Positions 47,416-58,308 of a stretch of 64,000 bases of DNA are shown piece by piece; positions within the stretch are counted from its first letter, which is position 1, and the number at the start of each line of letters is the position of its first letter. The position numbers and the translations under genes were made by a program. Below the pieces are notes generated by a model. That model made no database searches. It saw only the letters and a program-made list of their open reading frames with translations, and was not told the DNA's origin. Origin of the DNA: Cymbomonas tetramitiformis (Eukaryota > Chlorophyta > Pyramimonadophyceae > Pyramimonadales > Pyramimonadaceae); the NCBI GenBank assembly GCA_001247695.2, contig LGRX02028717.1, forward strand, positions 1 to 64,000, written 5' to 3'.

Positions 47416-48684
47416 CTTAACAGTCATTGTAACTACTTGGGGCACATATAACGCAAGGTTAGTCTATATCATGCTTTATAAGGTCATAGTGAGCTATGTC
47501 TCTCTTAGGATCTATGTTCAGAATTACAACATATACAGTACTTCCAGTAAGAATTAGGGTATTTTTACACCATCTGTCATTGCAGTATTTACTCTAGAAA
47601 ACTCAACTGTTTCTTTGGCCTTCGCCATTACTTATTCACTAAACTCCCCGAGTTAATCCTAGTCAGCATGCCCAAGTCCCATTATATAACCTATCAGATG
47701 CGGCTTCTACTACATTACGTATCATGCAGTATGAGGTGTCAGTATTCAGAATGACACCTTATTACACAGTATACTAGTACTGTGTACTCCCACTAAGGGG
47801 GGGTCCTTTCCTCGACAGGCGGGGTCTCTAGCGCTAACGCATTAATATCCGCGCATAGCAGTGCATGTTGTCCTAGCACAACCCCCCTCCCCCCCCCCTT
47901 CACGTGGGAAACGTCCTCGCGAACATATACGTTACAACACTACAACACTTCTAAAATGGCTTAAGGGCTTCGCTGAGATCACATTGCGGGCGCCCCACAT
48001 AGCGCGGCACACTACTAATATCAAGGCGGTTTTCCGTCTTCAACCTTCCGCCATCATGGTGGTCATAGTCGTCAACACGGCGCTCTCATCGGCTACCAAG
48101 GTTGTTGATAATACGGAATGAAATGCTTTTGCAAGTAGGGAACCTCGATCAAAAAGTCACACATGCTCGTCGTGCAAGCTCACAAACTCGGTTCGAAGAA
48201 ATTTGACAAAATCTGATTTGCAGTGTGCCTCACAGAGTACCACAGGTACCCGTGAAGTTATTCCTGTTGCAAGAGCAAAATGAACAGAGCCGAACAGGCG
48301 TGTCGCTTCGTGGCTACTTGTACATCATGTTTGTGTCACGGAGCTACATGTGTCATTATAGGCTCTACCGCAGCAGGAATCACGGATTCTGAAAGTCTGA
48401 AACCACAAAGAATCTGTTGCACTCCAATTTGAACATTTTTAGGGGTTGAGAAATATTGACGATAGCATTGGGAGAAGGGTGTAGCACAACTGGATCCGTG
48501 TTCCTGAATATGGACTTGACTCTTTGTCTTCTGCAAATCATTCAGTGAAAAATTCATCTTACCCTATATGTATGTATCTATGCTTTCATCAAACATGAAT
48601 ACGGATGCTCAAGCAATGTAAGCTAGAGATCGTCTACACGCATCCATATTGCGTGTTACAGACTACAAACGCGGAGAAACCCTA
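47416..48684. other. gene-free region, repeat-rich
   Basis: No supported gene. It contains short inverted motifs such as GAGGTGTCA...TGACACC (near 47732-47756) and TACTAGTACTGT palindromes, runs of G and C (47797-47803 and 47880-47900) and AT-rich DNA. Parts may be long terminal repeat remnants. Confidence 0.35.
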
Positions 48685-48985
48685 GCGGAAACGTGGACGC
48701 GGTTGACATCCGCGTTTCCGCGAGAGGTGACAGTGCACTGTAAGATGCTCATGATATCTCCAGTATGCATATTCAATATGTGCAATATGCTCGTGCTGTT
48801 TATTGTGCTTCTTTGCTAGGCATGCGTCGAGCCGCTGACTCGACGCATGCCCAATCACCCCCTCTGACGCGCCGGGTCCAGACTCATAAAATCTGAACGG
48901 ATCCTGCGTGCGCAAGAAACATGTTACTGTATTCTTAAGACACTGAAGAATTAACGTGCAAACTTGTATTGTGTATGGTAGACAA
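48685..48985 (+). repeat. structured dispersed repeat, copy 2
   Basis: Second copy of 978-1275. The same order of hairpins is kept: GCGGAAACG/CGTTTCCGC, GACAGTGCACTGT, then GGCATGCGTCGAG pairing with CTCGACGCATGCC. At the third stem both arms changed relative to copy 1 so that pairing is retained. The block ends after AAACATGTTACTG and GTGTATGGTAGACA. Confidence 0.6.
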
Positions 48986-49044
48986 CACTTGCTGCACTAT
49001 CCAAGCTTGTTCACGATCTGCCTACACATTATTGCGTATCAATA

Positions 49045-49165
49045 TTATTTGCCTACGCGCAGACTACATTTAAGTCATTTGCCTGCGCGCATACTACCAT
49101 ATCAAATCATTTGCCTATGCGCATACTACCATATATGCCATTTGCCTACGCGCATACTACAATTA
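49045..49165 (+). repeat. tandem repeat, about 35-39 bp unit
   Basis: Four imperfect units of CATTTGCCTACGCGCATACT(AC) separated by AT-rich bases. Adjacent to the dispersed repeat copy 2. Confidence 0.7.
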
Positions 49166-50661
49166 ACCCATAATTATATATTGGTAATCGATTGACAATT
49201 ATACGTGTGATAACTCATTTGAACTAATCGATTGATAACGATGATTTCGATTAATCACACTGATCCAGATCGGGCCTTGGTGCACGAGCTCCCGAGTAGC
49301 CAAAGACGCAGCACGAATAAGCCGGTTTGAGAATGCCTCAACGGATCTTGAAGGGGGCACGGAGGCATCAAACCGATGGAGAGAAAAAAAGTGGCACGCG
49401 TCATACGATGCAGACGATATCGTGAATTCGAGGGGGCGTGTCGTGCATATGATGTCAAATTCGAGCTCCGCCCTGTTCCTTGAATCCAGTCTTGCGTCTA
49501 GTTGCTCTGCAGTGCTATATAGGTGGCAGATAATGATTGATATATGATGAGTGGTGATCTGATCCGATCGGGGCAGCACCATCGCTCTGAACTGAACAAA
49601 AAATCTGTAACCCAAGGGCAAACTAGCTTTATTTCTTATACAATTTGCAAGCGGACCCGCTGTCCTAATTCTCATTTAAGTCTTGGTGATGACTTCCTGC
49701 CTTTAAGATATATTCCGGCTTGTTGCTCTTCATTCAATCGTGCAACCTAGTATCCTCGTTCAATTTACATTCATCCGCATCGCCGGAGTCATGCCCGGCT
49801 ACCGAGGGGTCCAGCCAATCACCTGCACGTGTGCCGCTTTCCACGAATATAAGGAAAAAACGGTCGTTTCTTCCGATTGCATGCACAACGTAGATATATC
49901 ATGCAGCACTCACATTTGTGTCGTAAATGGTACAATTATTATATGGAGTAGATGCGAGGATGGCATGCCCGTAGGTATAGGCAGGCCTATACACCAGTGC
50001 AATTGGTACAGGAGCGCTTGGATAGGCCAATAATTACGGTACAGGCAGGGACATGCCAAAATCGACTGGTGTATACTTACCAGCTGGGTCCGTTCGCATT
50101 GAAACATATCTTTAAACAAAAGATCCAAGGAACCCTCCTTAAATGAATGCACACAGAGCAGTTCCCCACCCCTAAATTCCATATCTCAGACTTTTGCAAA
50201 GAAATCTGTATGCTTAACATCTCAAAAACGTTCCGGATGTACGATACCCATCTCACTTGCAATTTTCTGCACAGAAAATTCAAATAGTTAATGCACACGG
50301 AATACATCTCTCCATTGTAAAATTTCCTTTCCTTTCTTCAAAATAATACATTATCAAAGCTTGAGTATCGATTTATGGCAGTGAAAATACATCAAACTTC
50401 TTTCAATAAGCTCTGCAACAAAGAAACTCTCCTAATGCAGCATCCAATATGTTCGGCCAAGTGCCTCGATGAGATCGTCAGAGACATGCATCGACTGCGG
50501 TGTATGCATTCTTCTAGTCCAAAACTGCTGGGTGCCAATTTTTGGATATGCTGTGACATAGACGTCTCTCCCTAAGACAGTGAACTTCGTAGTTGCACCG
50601 ACCACTGCCTCACTCTCGAAACAAATTATGATTCAACAGGTTAAAAAGCACCAACAAGAAC
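49166..50661. other. intergenic, nothing recognised
   Basis: Open frames here (such as a 158-residue minus frame at 49199-49675) have no domain features and overlap others. The stretch includes the region beyond the 3' end of the minus-strand F-box/LRR gene. Confidence 0.35.
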
Positions 50662-53600
50662 TCAGCTGTGAACTTCAAAGCAGGTCAGATTGGGCAGCTT
50701 CTTTAACAACTCTGAAGGTGCACGTCCCTGCACAACACCCCAAAGGAATAAACAACACCGTGTCTATGGCCATGAAGGAGGTATGGTTGATATCTGTATC
50801 ATCAAAGATCAAGTGTCCTCCTGGAACTGTCATATAAGATCTCAAAGCAAATTCTTAAGGCATAGCACTCCAAGTCATGTTATAGCAGATTGAAGAGCAG
50901 GAAGTTGAAAAAGTACTTTACCTCTACACCAAGGCATCCTGTTGCTCCAAACCCCCAAAGCACATACACCTTCACACAGCATGGTATTATATCTAAAGTG
51001 CAGTGTTGATACACCCACAGGTTCAGCAGGCACAGGGAACGCAGTGTCAAAAGTGCGACGCTGCGTGAGTTAATTTGGGCTTGCTTCGCTTTGCTCGACT
51101 GCTCGGCTTCACTTTATTGTGAATGCAGCCCGACAGCCGTGGGGAAGCGGAGCCACAAACAGAGACAGGTAGCCAGTATAGGACAGTACGATATTATTCT
51201 CACCTCTCACGTCAATGGAGTGCATCGCACTTGCACAGTTGTTGGCCAAAGCGTCCACCATAGCATCTGTTACCCCTGCATGTGTCCAAATCCAGAGCAA
51301 ATAATTACATCTCTGGAAGCCGATCAGTGGGCAACTTAGCTCCTTGTCAGCACACTTGCTCGTGCAGTTAGGGAAGGTAGGATGTACGCCTGTAAACAAC
51401 ACGTGTCACTCAGGGCCCTCAGGAAGAGAGTAAAAGCACATAAGACTGCTGCACCGTACGTGGTAACGCACTGGTGCTTGCCTCGGGAAGAGTGGCAAGT
51501 CGCACGCAGAGCGCAGCTGCAAGTTATTGATACCAGTGTGATCTCGTTCATGCAGCAGTGCTCACCTCTTAAACCATGTGTGCTCAGGAGTCCCAAGTGC
51601 GGGCAACTCGACACCACCGCACAGACTCCTGTATCTGTCACTCGGATGCACCTGCACCAGCGGCAACTCACGACGTGAGGCTTGGCTGACCCCGTCCCCG
51701 ATGCTCCCGCCACACGGCTCATCAAGCCTGCTGCCCTTCTAAAGGCCTTGGGAAAAGAAGTCGCACCAAGTCAGATTGAGCGATGTGAGATTCGTGCACG
51801 CCGCCAGCGCTTGAAGTCCTTGGTCTGTCATATGCTGCATACCTGTGAAAAGCAGGTTGATTTCACTTCTTCAGTGCGTTCCCGTGTATGAAAGTTTTGG
51901 TGCTTGAGTGTTACTTGAACGTGCTTTCTGTGCATGAAGCTCCTGGTCCAGAACAACCTGGCGAAAGTGCATAATCTGACGGACGACGAAAACGTGCAAT
52001 ATCTGGCGGACGACAAAAGCGTGCAAAATCTGACGGATGACGAAGGATTGCAGGTCGGAAGTTTGTGGGAAGTCGGTGACAGTTGCCTCACCACATAGGT
52101 CAACGACGCGAAGGGAAGGGAGCAAGTCGAGGGAGGAAAAGGTCACGTCGGTCAGGTTTGCATTAGCGTACAGGTTGAGAGTTTGCAGTTTAGAGTTCGC
52201 TTTGATCGCCTCCACGACGCCTTCATCCCCAACCTTCGGCGTGCTGCGGTCCGAGCAGAAGTCTTATTGCGTGGCGGTAGCGCAGCATACGCCAGTCGGG
52301 CTCCGTTATTCGGGCACCCAAGCGCCTCAAAAGAAGCCGTTAAGGCATTCTGAACAGCGTTTGTCAGCAATGTGCACGACAGTGCTACGAGGAGAAAGCT
52401 CGCATCCGGCTCCCATCGAGCCCGCAGGATGTCCCCAGATTTAAAACACGCGTTTATTTCGAGCGAAGAGAGCAACAGGCAGAAAATAGGCTGTCTAGGA
52501 ATATAGCAGAAGGGTAGCAGCAGATTAGCCGGGCAGTGGAAGGAAGCTTACCGTGTGAGATTCAGGTGTACCAGGTTACGCACTCCCATGACCAGAGCTT
52601 TGATACCATCAGTCGTCATTGCCTGCGACGCCCCCCCTCACCCCTGAGTAAGCGTGCGCGGTGCCTCCCTACAGCCCTTGGTCGACTTGAATTAACAGAA
52701 AGTGACCTCAGCCGCGCGAGGCGGTCTTCATCAGTGAGTTTGGACAGCAAAATATTATGGTTTCCTCGGCCATGCGCACGCGAGCAGAGCGAGTACCTTG
52801 CACCCACTCAGGTTCAGATCCGTTAGCAACGGACAGTGGTCGCGCAGAGCAGCGAGCGTGGCGTCGGTAACTTTGAGGTTCCAGTACAGGCTGAGGGTAT
52901 CCAAGTTCTGTTGCAGATTCATGTCCATTCGAATCGATAACTCAAAGTGATAACTGCAGGCTCGTTAGTATTGAAATAACTATTATCGCTAGTTCGGAAA
53001 AGAGCTGTTGTGCGAACTGCAGTGGTTCCTCTCGAACTGAGGATGCTTTGTGAAGTAGAATCTAATAAAAGGAGGCACCATGTTCACAGGGCGCAGTTTA
53101 TGCATCGGGATGAGAGTTTGGAAGTCCTGAGCAGGACTCAGCAGCCTGAGTGGAAACAATGCTTTGGGGACGCACCGGCGACTTCTCTGCAAGGACAGTC
53201 ACACTAGCATCTCCTACTTGCTGGCACGCATTCAGGTTGACGTTACGCAACTTCAACAAGCTGCGTGCACGGACACCGAGTAAGCACTCGCTGAGATAGC
53301 AGTTAGATTGGAAGAAGAAGGTCAACACCGACTGGCTCGTCATATATGTAGTGCGTAAGAATTTGAGGTCTCAAAGTTTTCAAAACATAGAGCACCGGCT
53401 GCTCAGCAGCGGTCAAGGGAGAACAAATAAGTGCAGAGCTGTTGGTGAGCAGGCTTGCTGGCTTTCGAGATCAGGTCGTTGTGGACTGACACAAAAACAG
53501 CCAATAATCGACCAGCATGCAGTACCTTGGCCCCTTGAATTCACGAGTGGAAATTTAATGTTACCTTGCCAGCTTGATAACGGTATCGTTGCTCACATCT

Positions 53601-54320
53601 TGCGCGAACTCCAAGTTAATCTGCAAGTGAAAGGATACAGCACACGGCCGGAATCCCGAGTTGTTCTTTATCGAGGCAAACACACACATAGTTGGATCAA
53701 GGGGAGATGGTCAGTCAGAGGAAACTGCCACCCCCACGAAAAGTAGAAAGAGACTAGCAAGGCATAATTCGGGGATCGAATACAACGTGGTATGGTCTAT
53801 GTAAAGTATGGAAAAGAAGGCACGCACAGATTGGACAGACTGGAAGCGAGGCTGCGCTGACAGAAGGTGAATTCGTTTGTTGGCCTCTGTTGCCTGGCAC
53901 ACATACAAACGGATTGCATGAGACCTTGCACATTAACACGTTCAGGTTGTCAAATATGGCGATGCTATGCATCGGCCGTTGGAAAATACTGTAAACACCG
54001 TGTTGTATCTGCACAACTGCGTGCGACGGTCTTGATCTCGAAAGACGCGAAGTCCCGCAATTCTGTGGGATAAGTTCCTGAAGAAACTTGAAGTGGATAG
54101 CTGCATCAAGTAAAGGACTCACCCCTTGTAAGCTCAGGCTCTGCCATAGGCCATGATGCCAAGTCAGGCGATACCACTCTCTGCACACCAGTGCGCAGTT
54201 CACAAGGTCCGATCGCTTGTCCAGGAGAGCGAAGACTAAGAGTAGAGGAGCCAACGTTCCTGCCAATGAACGCCACAGGGAACCGCAGTTGGCGCGGCAG
54301 TTACGCGTTAAGCACAACAA
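50662..54320 (-). CDS. F-box and leucine-rich-repeat protein gene (multi-exon)
   Basis: Minus-strand exons show an F-box near the start (LLDKRSDLVNCALVCREWYR, exon ending 54123 with donor GGG|GTGAGT). Leucine-rich repeats follow: LRNVNLNACQQVGDASVTVL (near 53200-53270), NLDTLSLYWNLKVTDATLAA (52797-52907), TDGIKALVMGVRNLVHLNLT (52552-52622), SKLQTLNLYANANLTDVTFS (near 52130-52230), MTDQGLQALAACTNLTSLNL (near 51770-51840), RVTDTGVCAVVSSC (near 51600-51650), GVTDAMVDALANNC (near 51230-51290). The final exon is about 50662-50727. The pattern is of the AMN1/FBXL type, substrate receptors of SCF ubiquitin ligases. Several exon borders are not fixed. Confidence 0.65.
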
Positions 54321-55319
54321 AATTTCACTCTGGCGCTCACTGCATAGCCTTCCTGATATTGAAATTGGGCGACTGGCTCGTGATCAGGCCAGTTACAAAA
54401 AGAAAGCACGCGAGTCCTGCACGACTGGGAATTCAGCCCCGGAGTGCAAGAAAATGTACCTGCGTCACAATCGGGTGTGTCTTGAACACTTTCAAATTTC
54501 TCTTGCATCATAGTAGCTTTAATTTCATTACCGCTGTCGCTCATCAGAGCGGACTCAAAATTGGACGCTCCTGTTGCAACTGTTGTAGATGCTCTTCTGT
54601 TGATCTGTGAATTTTGAGTTTTGCAGCTCGTCGGGAGGAACGGTCGATGAGTGGCCATCCTATCGTAGAGCTCTATCGTATGTATGATATGATACGGCTG
54701 TGGCTCGATGAACATACGATAGGGGCTCTAGCTCTGAGACAGTGTCATGTCACTTGAATTCGATGAACTTATCTACACCAGCACCAGTTCGAGTGAACTA
54801 GCTACTAGAGCTCTACCCGTAGGGCCCGCATTCGGTACTGTATGAGGGTCAGGGTGTTCCGCGTCACGGTTTGGAAAAAATATAGATCCCCCGTCCACGG
54901 AAAGACAACTGGAAGGTCACCAAGCGATATTATTATTTACGCCATGTGACGAAGAAAGTACGGGAGGCAAAGATGACGGGAGAAACAAACATCATTTCAT
55001 ACAAAGACTGAAAAGGAAGCTAGAGACCGGGCCGGAGGAATGGGAAACCAAAAGGCAACGCATTGCGAGAATGGAAGCCGAACCGCATGCGCGAAGAAAC
55101 GGGGAACCAAATACGGTAATCACCCACCTATAAGAAAACCGTAAATTCCAGGTCAGCCAAATTTTCTCATCAACTTGGGTACCCGGCCAGCAGCTGTCCT
55201 ATGGAATCTGTTGAGAATAGTGACCGCGATCTTTTAAGCCAGCGAGCACATTCCATAGCCATCCACGTGCCATCCGTACATAGCCAGCCACATTTCTTAA
55301 AATTTTCAAAACCTAGAAA
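54321..55319. other. intergenic, nothing recognised
   Basis: No supported gene. TCATCAACTTGGGTACCC near 55170-55186 recurs as TTCTCAACTTGGGTACCC near 55605-55622, so the area holds a short dispersed repeat. Confidence 0.35.
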
Positions 55320-55496
55320 ATGGACCCTGAGAGTCGTGCACAATTGAAAGAATTAAAGCAGGACTTAGCCGATGATATTATATCGGAATCAGACTATTTA
55401 GAATTGAAGGCTATCATTCTTGTTAGTGCCGTCAAGTCCAACGCTCGTGGCAAGAATGCAGCCCTCCCAGAGCCCGCGGTAACATTTCCAGCCTAG
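55320..55496 (+). CDS. small hypothetical ORF, possible first exon
   Basis: This 58-residue frame starts MDPESRAQLKELKQDLADDI and is acidic/helical. CCCGCG|GTAACA near its end could be a splice donor, and a second acidic stretch (PEVEEETRGDTWPEELQQ) follows near 55700. It may be the start of a decayed transposon or host gene. Not recognised. Confidence 0.3.
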   Translation: MDPESRAQLKELKQDLADDIISESDYLELKAIILVSAVKSNARGKNAALPEPAVTFPA

Positions 55497-56397
55497 ATTT
55501 CTTAATATATATGGAATGTATGAAATGCCCCTTAAGATAGGCAGCCAACATCATATTTCTTATTTCAGGGTGATTCCATAACAAAAAAAGTCCAGCCAGC
55601 TTTTCTTCTCAACTTGGGTACCCCCCCCCCCCCGTGAAAGGCTGGCTGGTTCCTTAGCATAGGAATTCCTTATCGTTACTGAGTGATTACTGTAAACCGG
55701 AAGTGGAAGAAGAAACTAGGGGGGACACATGGCCGGAAGAATTGCAGCAGGTGCAACAGGTGCCAGAGGAAGAAATGGAATTTCAGCAAGGGTAGGTATC
55801 GATATTCGATAGTTGCGATAGTATCGATTAACCGATATATTGTTATTTATCGATAGGAATTGTGCACCTATCGAAATTGATCGATACCCGGCGTGTACCT
55901 ATCGAAATCGATCGATCATTAAAAAATATACGTAGTGATTGGCTAGTAATAATAATAATAAAACATTTACGCTAGCAAAGGGGACAAAGTCCTGAGAGTG
56001 CGGTATCCCTGCAAAGCAGGCTAGTGAAAACACCAGGGGCTACTCCCTCTGCTATAGCGCGCCCACAAAGGGGCTCAGCCCACTTTTCAGCAGGGTGACA
56101 TCTAGAGAAAAAGCTAAGTGCTAGGCAATAAAAAACTCTAGAAGATGGAGAAGCTGCGAGAAAGACAAATCCTACTGTCCGGCTAAGCTCGCTGAATATC
56201 AAACAGATAAACACATAACTAGTGTCTGGCCGAGGCTTTATGCTCTCGGAAACCCAGACAGTGAAACAAGTCTGTACTACTGTACTGTACTACTGTACAG
56301 TACAGTGCTAGGATGTCACGGACACGAGACGGAAGCAGGGTCAGGCTAGGGGCTAGTCAGAGCCCATAATAACTAAGCCTAAACCCGAAGTCCAGCA
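55497..56397. other. gene-free, simple-sequence rich
   Basis: Contains a run of 13 C (55621-55633), a cluster of TATCGAT palindromic motifs (55797-55915) similar to those at 40930-41150, an AATAATAAT run and TACTGTAC repeats near 56275-56305. The TATCGAT-rich DNA occurs in at least two places in the window and may be a dispersed repeat. Confidence 0.4.
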
Positions 56398-57180
56398 TTA
56401 TTGCAGGAGGGTTTGAAGAAAGTCGTTTGATTGTTGCACAGCTTCTGTTTCTGTCATGGCTTCACTGCTCGAGATGTCAACTGTATGCGGGTCAGTGTTT
56501 AAGGTGGTGGTGGTGTTTAACAGAAACACGTCTCGCCTATTTTTGGTGTGTTGCCTACAAATTCTTGATAGTTTTTTAAGAAGAGGTTTAATCTTGCCAC
56601 GGGGAACTCCTATCGTGTTGAGGACAGTACCAAAAAGAGGAGGGAGGTATCCCATGAGTGTGAGAACTTTGGGCCATTTAACGGTGTTTATGAAGGGCTT
56701 GGAATTTGCGTTGGTGATTGTCGTGTCGTGGTGACCACCATATTAAGGCTCAATATCACTCTGATGATAAGGAGGGTCTTGAGTGGGCCATGGGCAAAGC
56801 GAAGAAGGAAGTACTTCGTCTCTTTCGTTCAGAACTTCATCCCAAATATCAGAGCTGACTCCTGTGTATTCTAGCCTCTTCTTCGTGACTCTGGACTTAG
56901 GAAGAACGTTGAGGAACCATCTGGCAATCTTTTTCTGTGTAGGCCTCCAGTCAAAGACTGGTTGAGTATCATTGGGTGCACTGTCTATAGCTATGATAAC
57001 AACATCCGAAAAGTCATCCTTATAGCATCCACCACCTGGGAGAACGTAGGGGTCATCACCCGTCCAATATCCATGTGGGATAAATGGAATAGTGTTATGC
57101 GGGAATCTGAAAACAAGTTTAAAATCTTTGTCGAACCATCTCTTTTGGTTTTTGGGAGACAGCGGAAGAATCCATGTTTG
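56398..57180 (-). pseudogene. unknown 260-codon frame with one internal stop
   Basis: Reading the minus strand from 57180, one frame stays open for about 145 codons (including PHGYWTGDDPYVLPGGGCYK and VFDWRPTQKKIARWFLNVLP). It meets TAA at 56745-56743, then continues in the same frame for about 114 more codons (MGYLPPLFGTVLNTIGVPRG) to 56398. Amino-acid usage is protein-like on both sides of the stop. Just upstream another frame (VHDKPWFVTNMD) looks like its continuation across a frameshift. Family unknown; probably a transposon- or virus-derived relic. Confidence 0.45.
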
Positions 57181-57649
57181 TCACAAACCACGGCTTATCG
57201 TGTACCTCAGCCGGGTTGTGACACTTGCTGTAGCAGTCTCTGTGACGAACGTATGACACGCGCAGTACGATACGCGCGAGGAGTTATGACAGTGACGAGA
57301 TACGGAAATACGGATGGGTGTTACACTTATTTGGAGATAGCGAGAATATGTAGGGCGGCGTAGCAGGGTGAGCCAGACGCTCATTTTTGTTTTGCCTTCG
57401 TAACAGTGATTCCGAAAATAGCCAGGACTCGCTTAAGACCGCGAAAACAGCAGTGTTATGAGATAATTTGTAAGATACAGTATTCTTCTGCTTGCAAAGA
57501 TATACATTTGTGGACTTGTCCTTGTGCGACTGCGTCAGAACTGTAATTAACAGTCTTTTTCAAAACAAAAATGTGCCTTATTACAGACATGTCGTCTGTA
57601 ATGCTGAGAGTTCAACAGCAGTCCTGAAGAACGAGACCTCTGAATGGTG

Positions 57650-58180
57650 ATGCCAGGGACGGATTTATCCGTACTGGTAAGCCTTGGAAGAGGTTGAGTG
57701 AAACGGGCTGTTGCGACACTCGAAGTTCACCAGTCTTGCAAAGTACAGCGACAGCGATCACAGCAGAACCAGTTGCTAATTTTGCAAACACGATTGCAGC
57801 GTTGAGAATTATGTACTGGGCTATTTCGGGAAGTGACATCCTGCTGGAGCAAAGCACCAGACGGTAAAGCCAGGGACGGATTCATCCGTACTGGTACGCC
57901 TGAAGGCGTGGAGCGAAACAGGACTGTCAGTGGACACCATCACGACAGCATTCTTTGTGGTCACTTGACTCATGCTGGCGTTCTGCTGACTTACTGCGTG
58001 GCCCAGAGACACTGAGGGCAGAGGCAACCTTGCTGGACATCTGGGAGAGCCAATATAAGACCGGGTCACAGATGGAACCTTGCTCACCAGTCGTGGACGA
58101 GATTATCCTGGCAGTGGTTGCTACTTAGAGCAAAGCACTGAAAGGTGAGGCCAGGGACGGATTCATCCGTACTGGTAAGC
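57650..58180 (+). repeat. three copies of a roughly 60-bp repeat
   Basis: GCCAGGGACGGATTCATCCG followed by TACTGGTA occurs at about 57651-57680, 57868-57898 and 58150-58180. Each is followed by GGAAG...GAGTGAAA and two are preceded by GAGCAAAGCAC. They lie just upstream of the Gag-like frame, as repeats in a retroelement leader might. Confidence 0.7.
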
Positions 58181-58308
58181 TGGGAAGTGTGGAGTGAAAA
58201 GAGCCTTCACACCAGTATCTCTTCTCCACCAGAAAGGTAGCAACGGAATCAAAGACTGACCGTCAGGATCAGCAAAGGGCAGAGAGGCGTGCCCAGAGAG
58301 CGATACGA

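Noticed and set aside
49199..49675. 158-residue minus-strand frame
   Set aside because: No domain, no intron signals and overlapping frames. Composition is not clearly coding.
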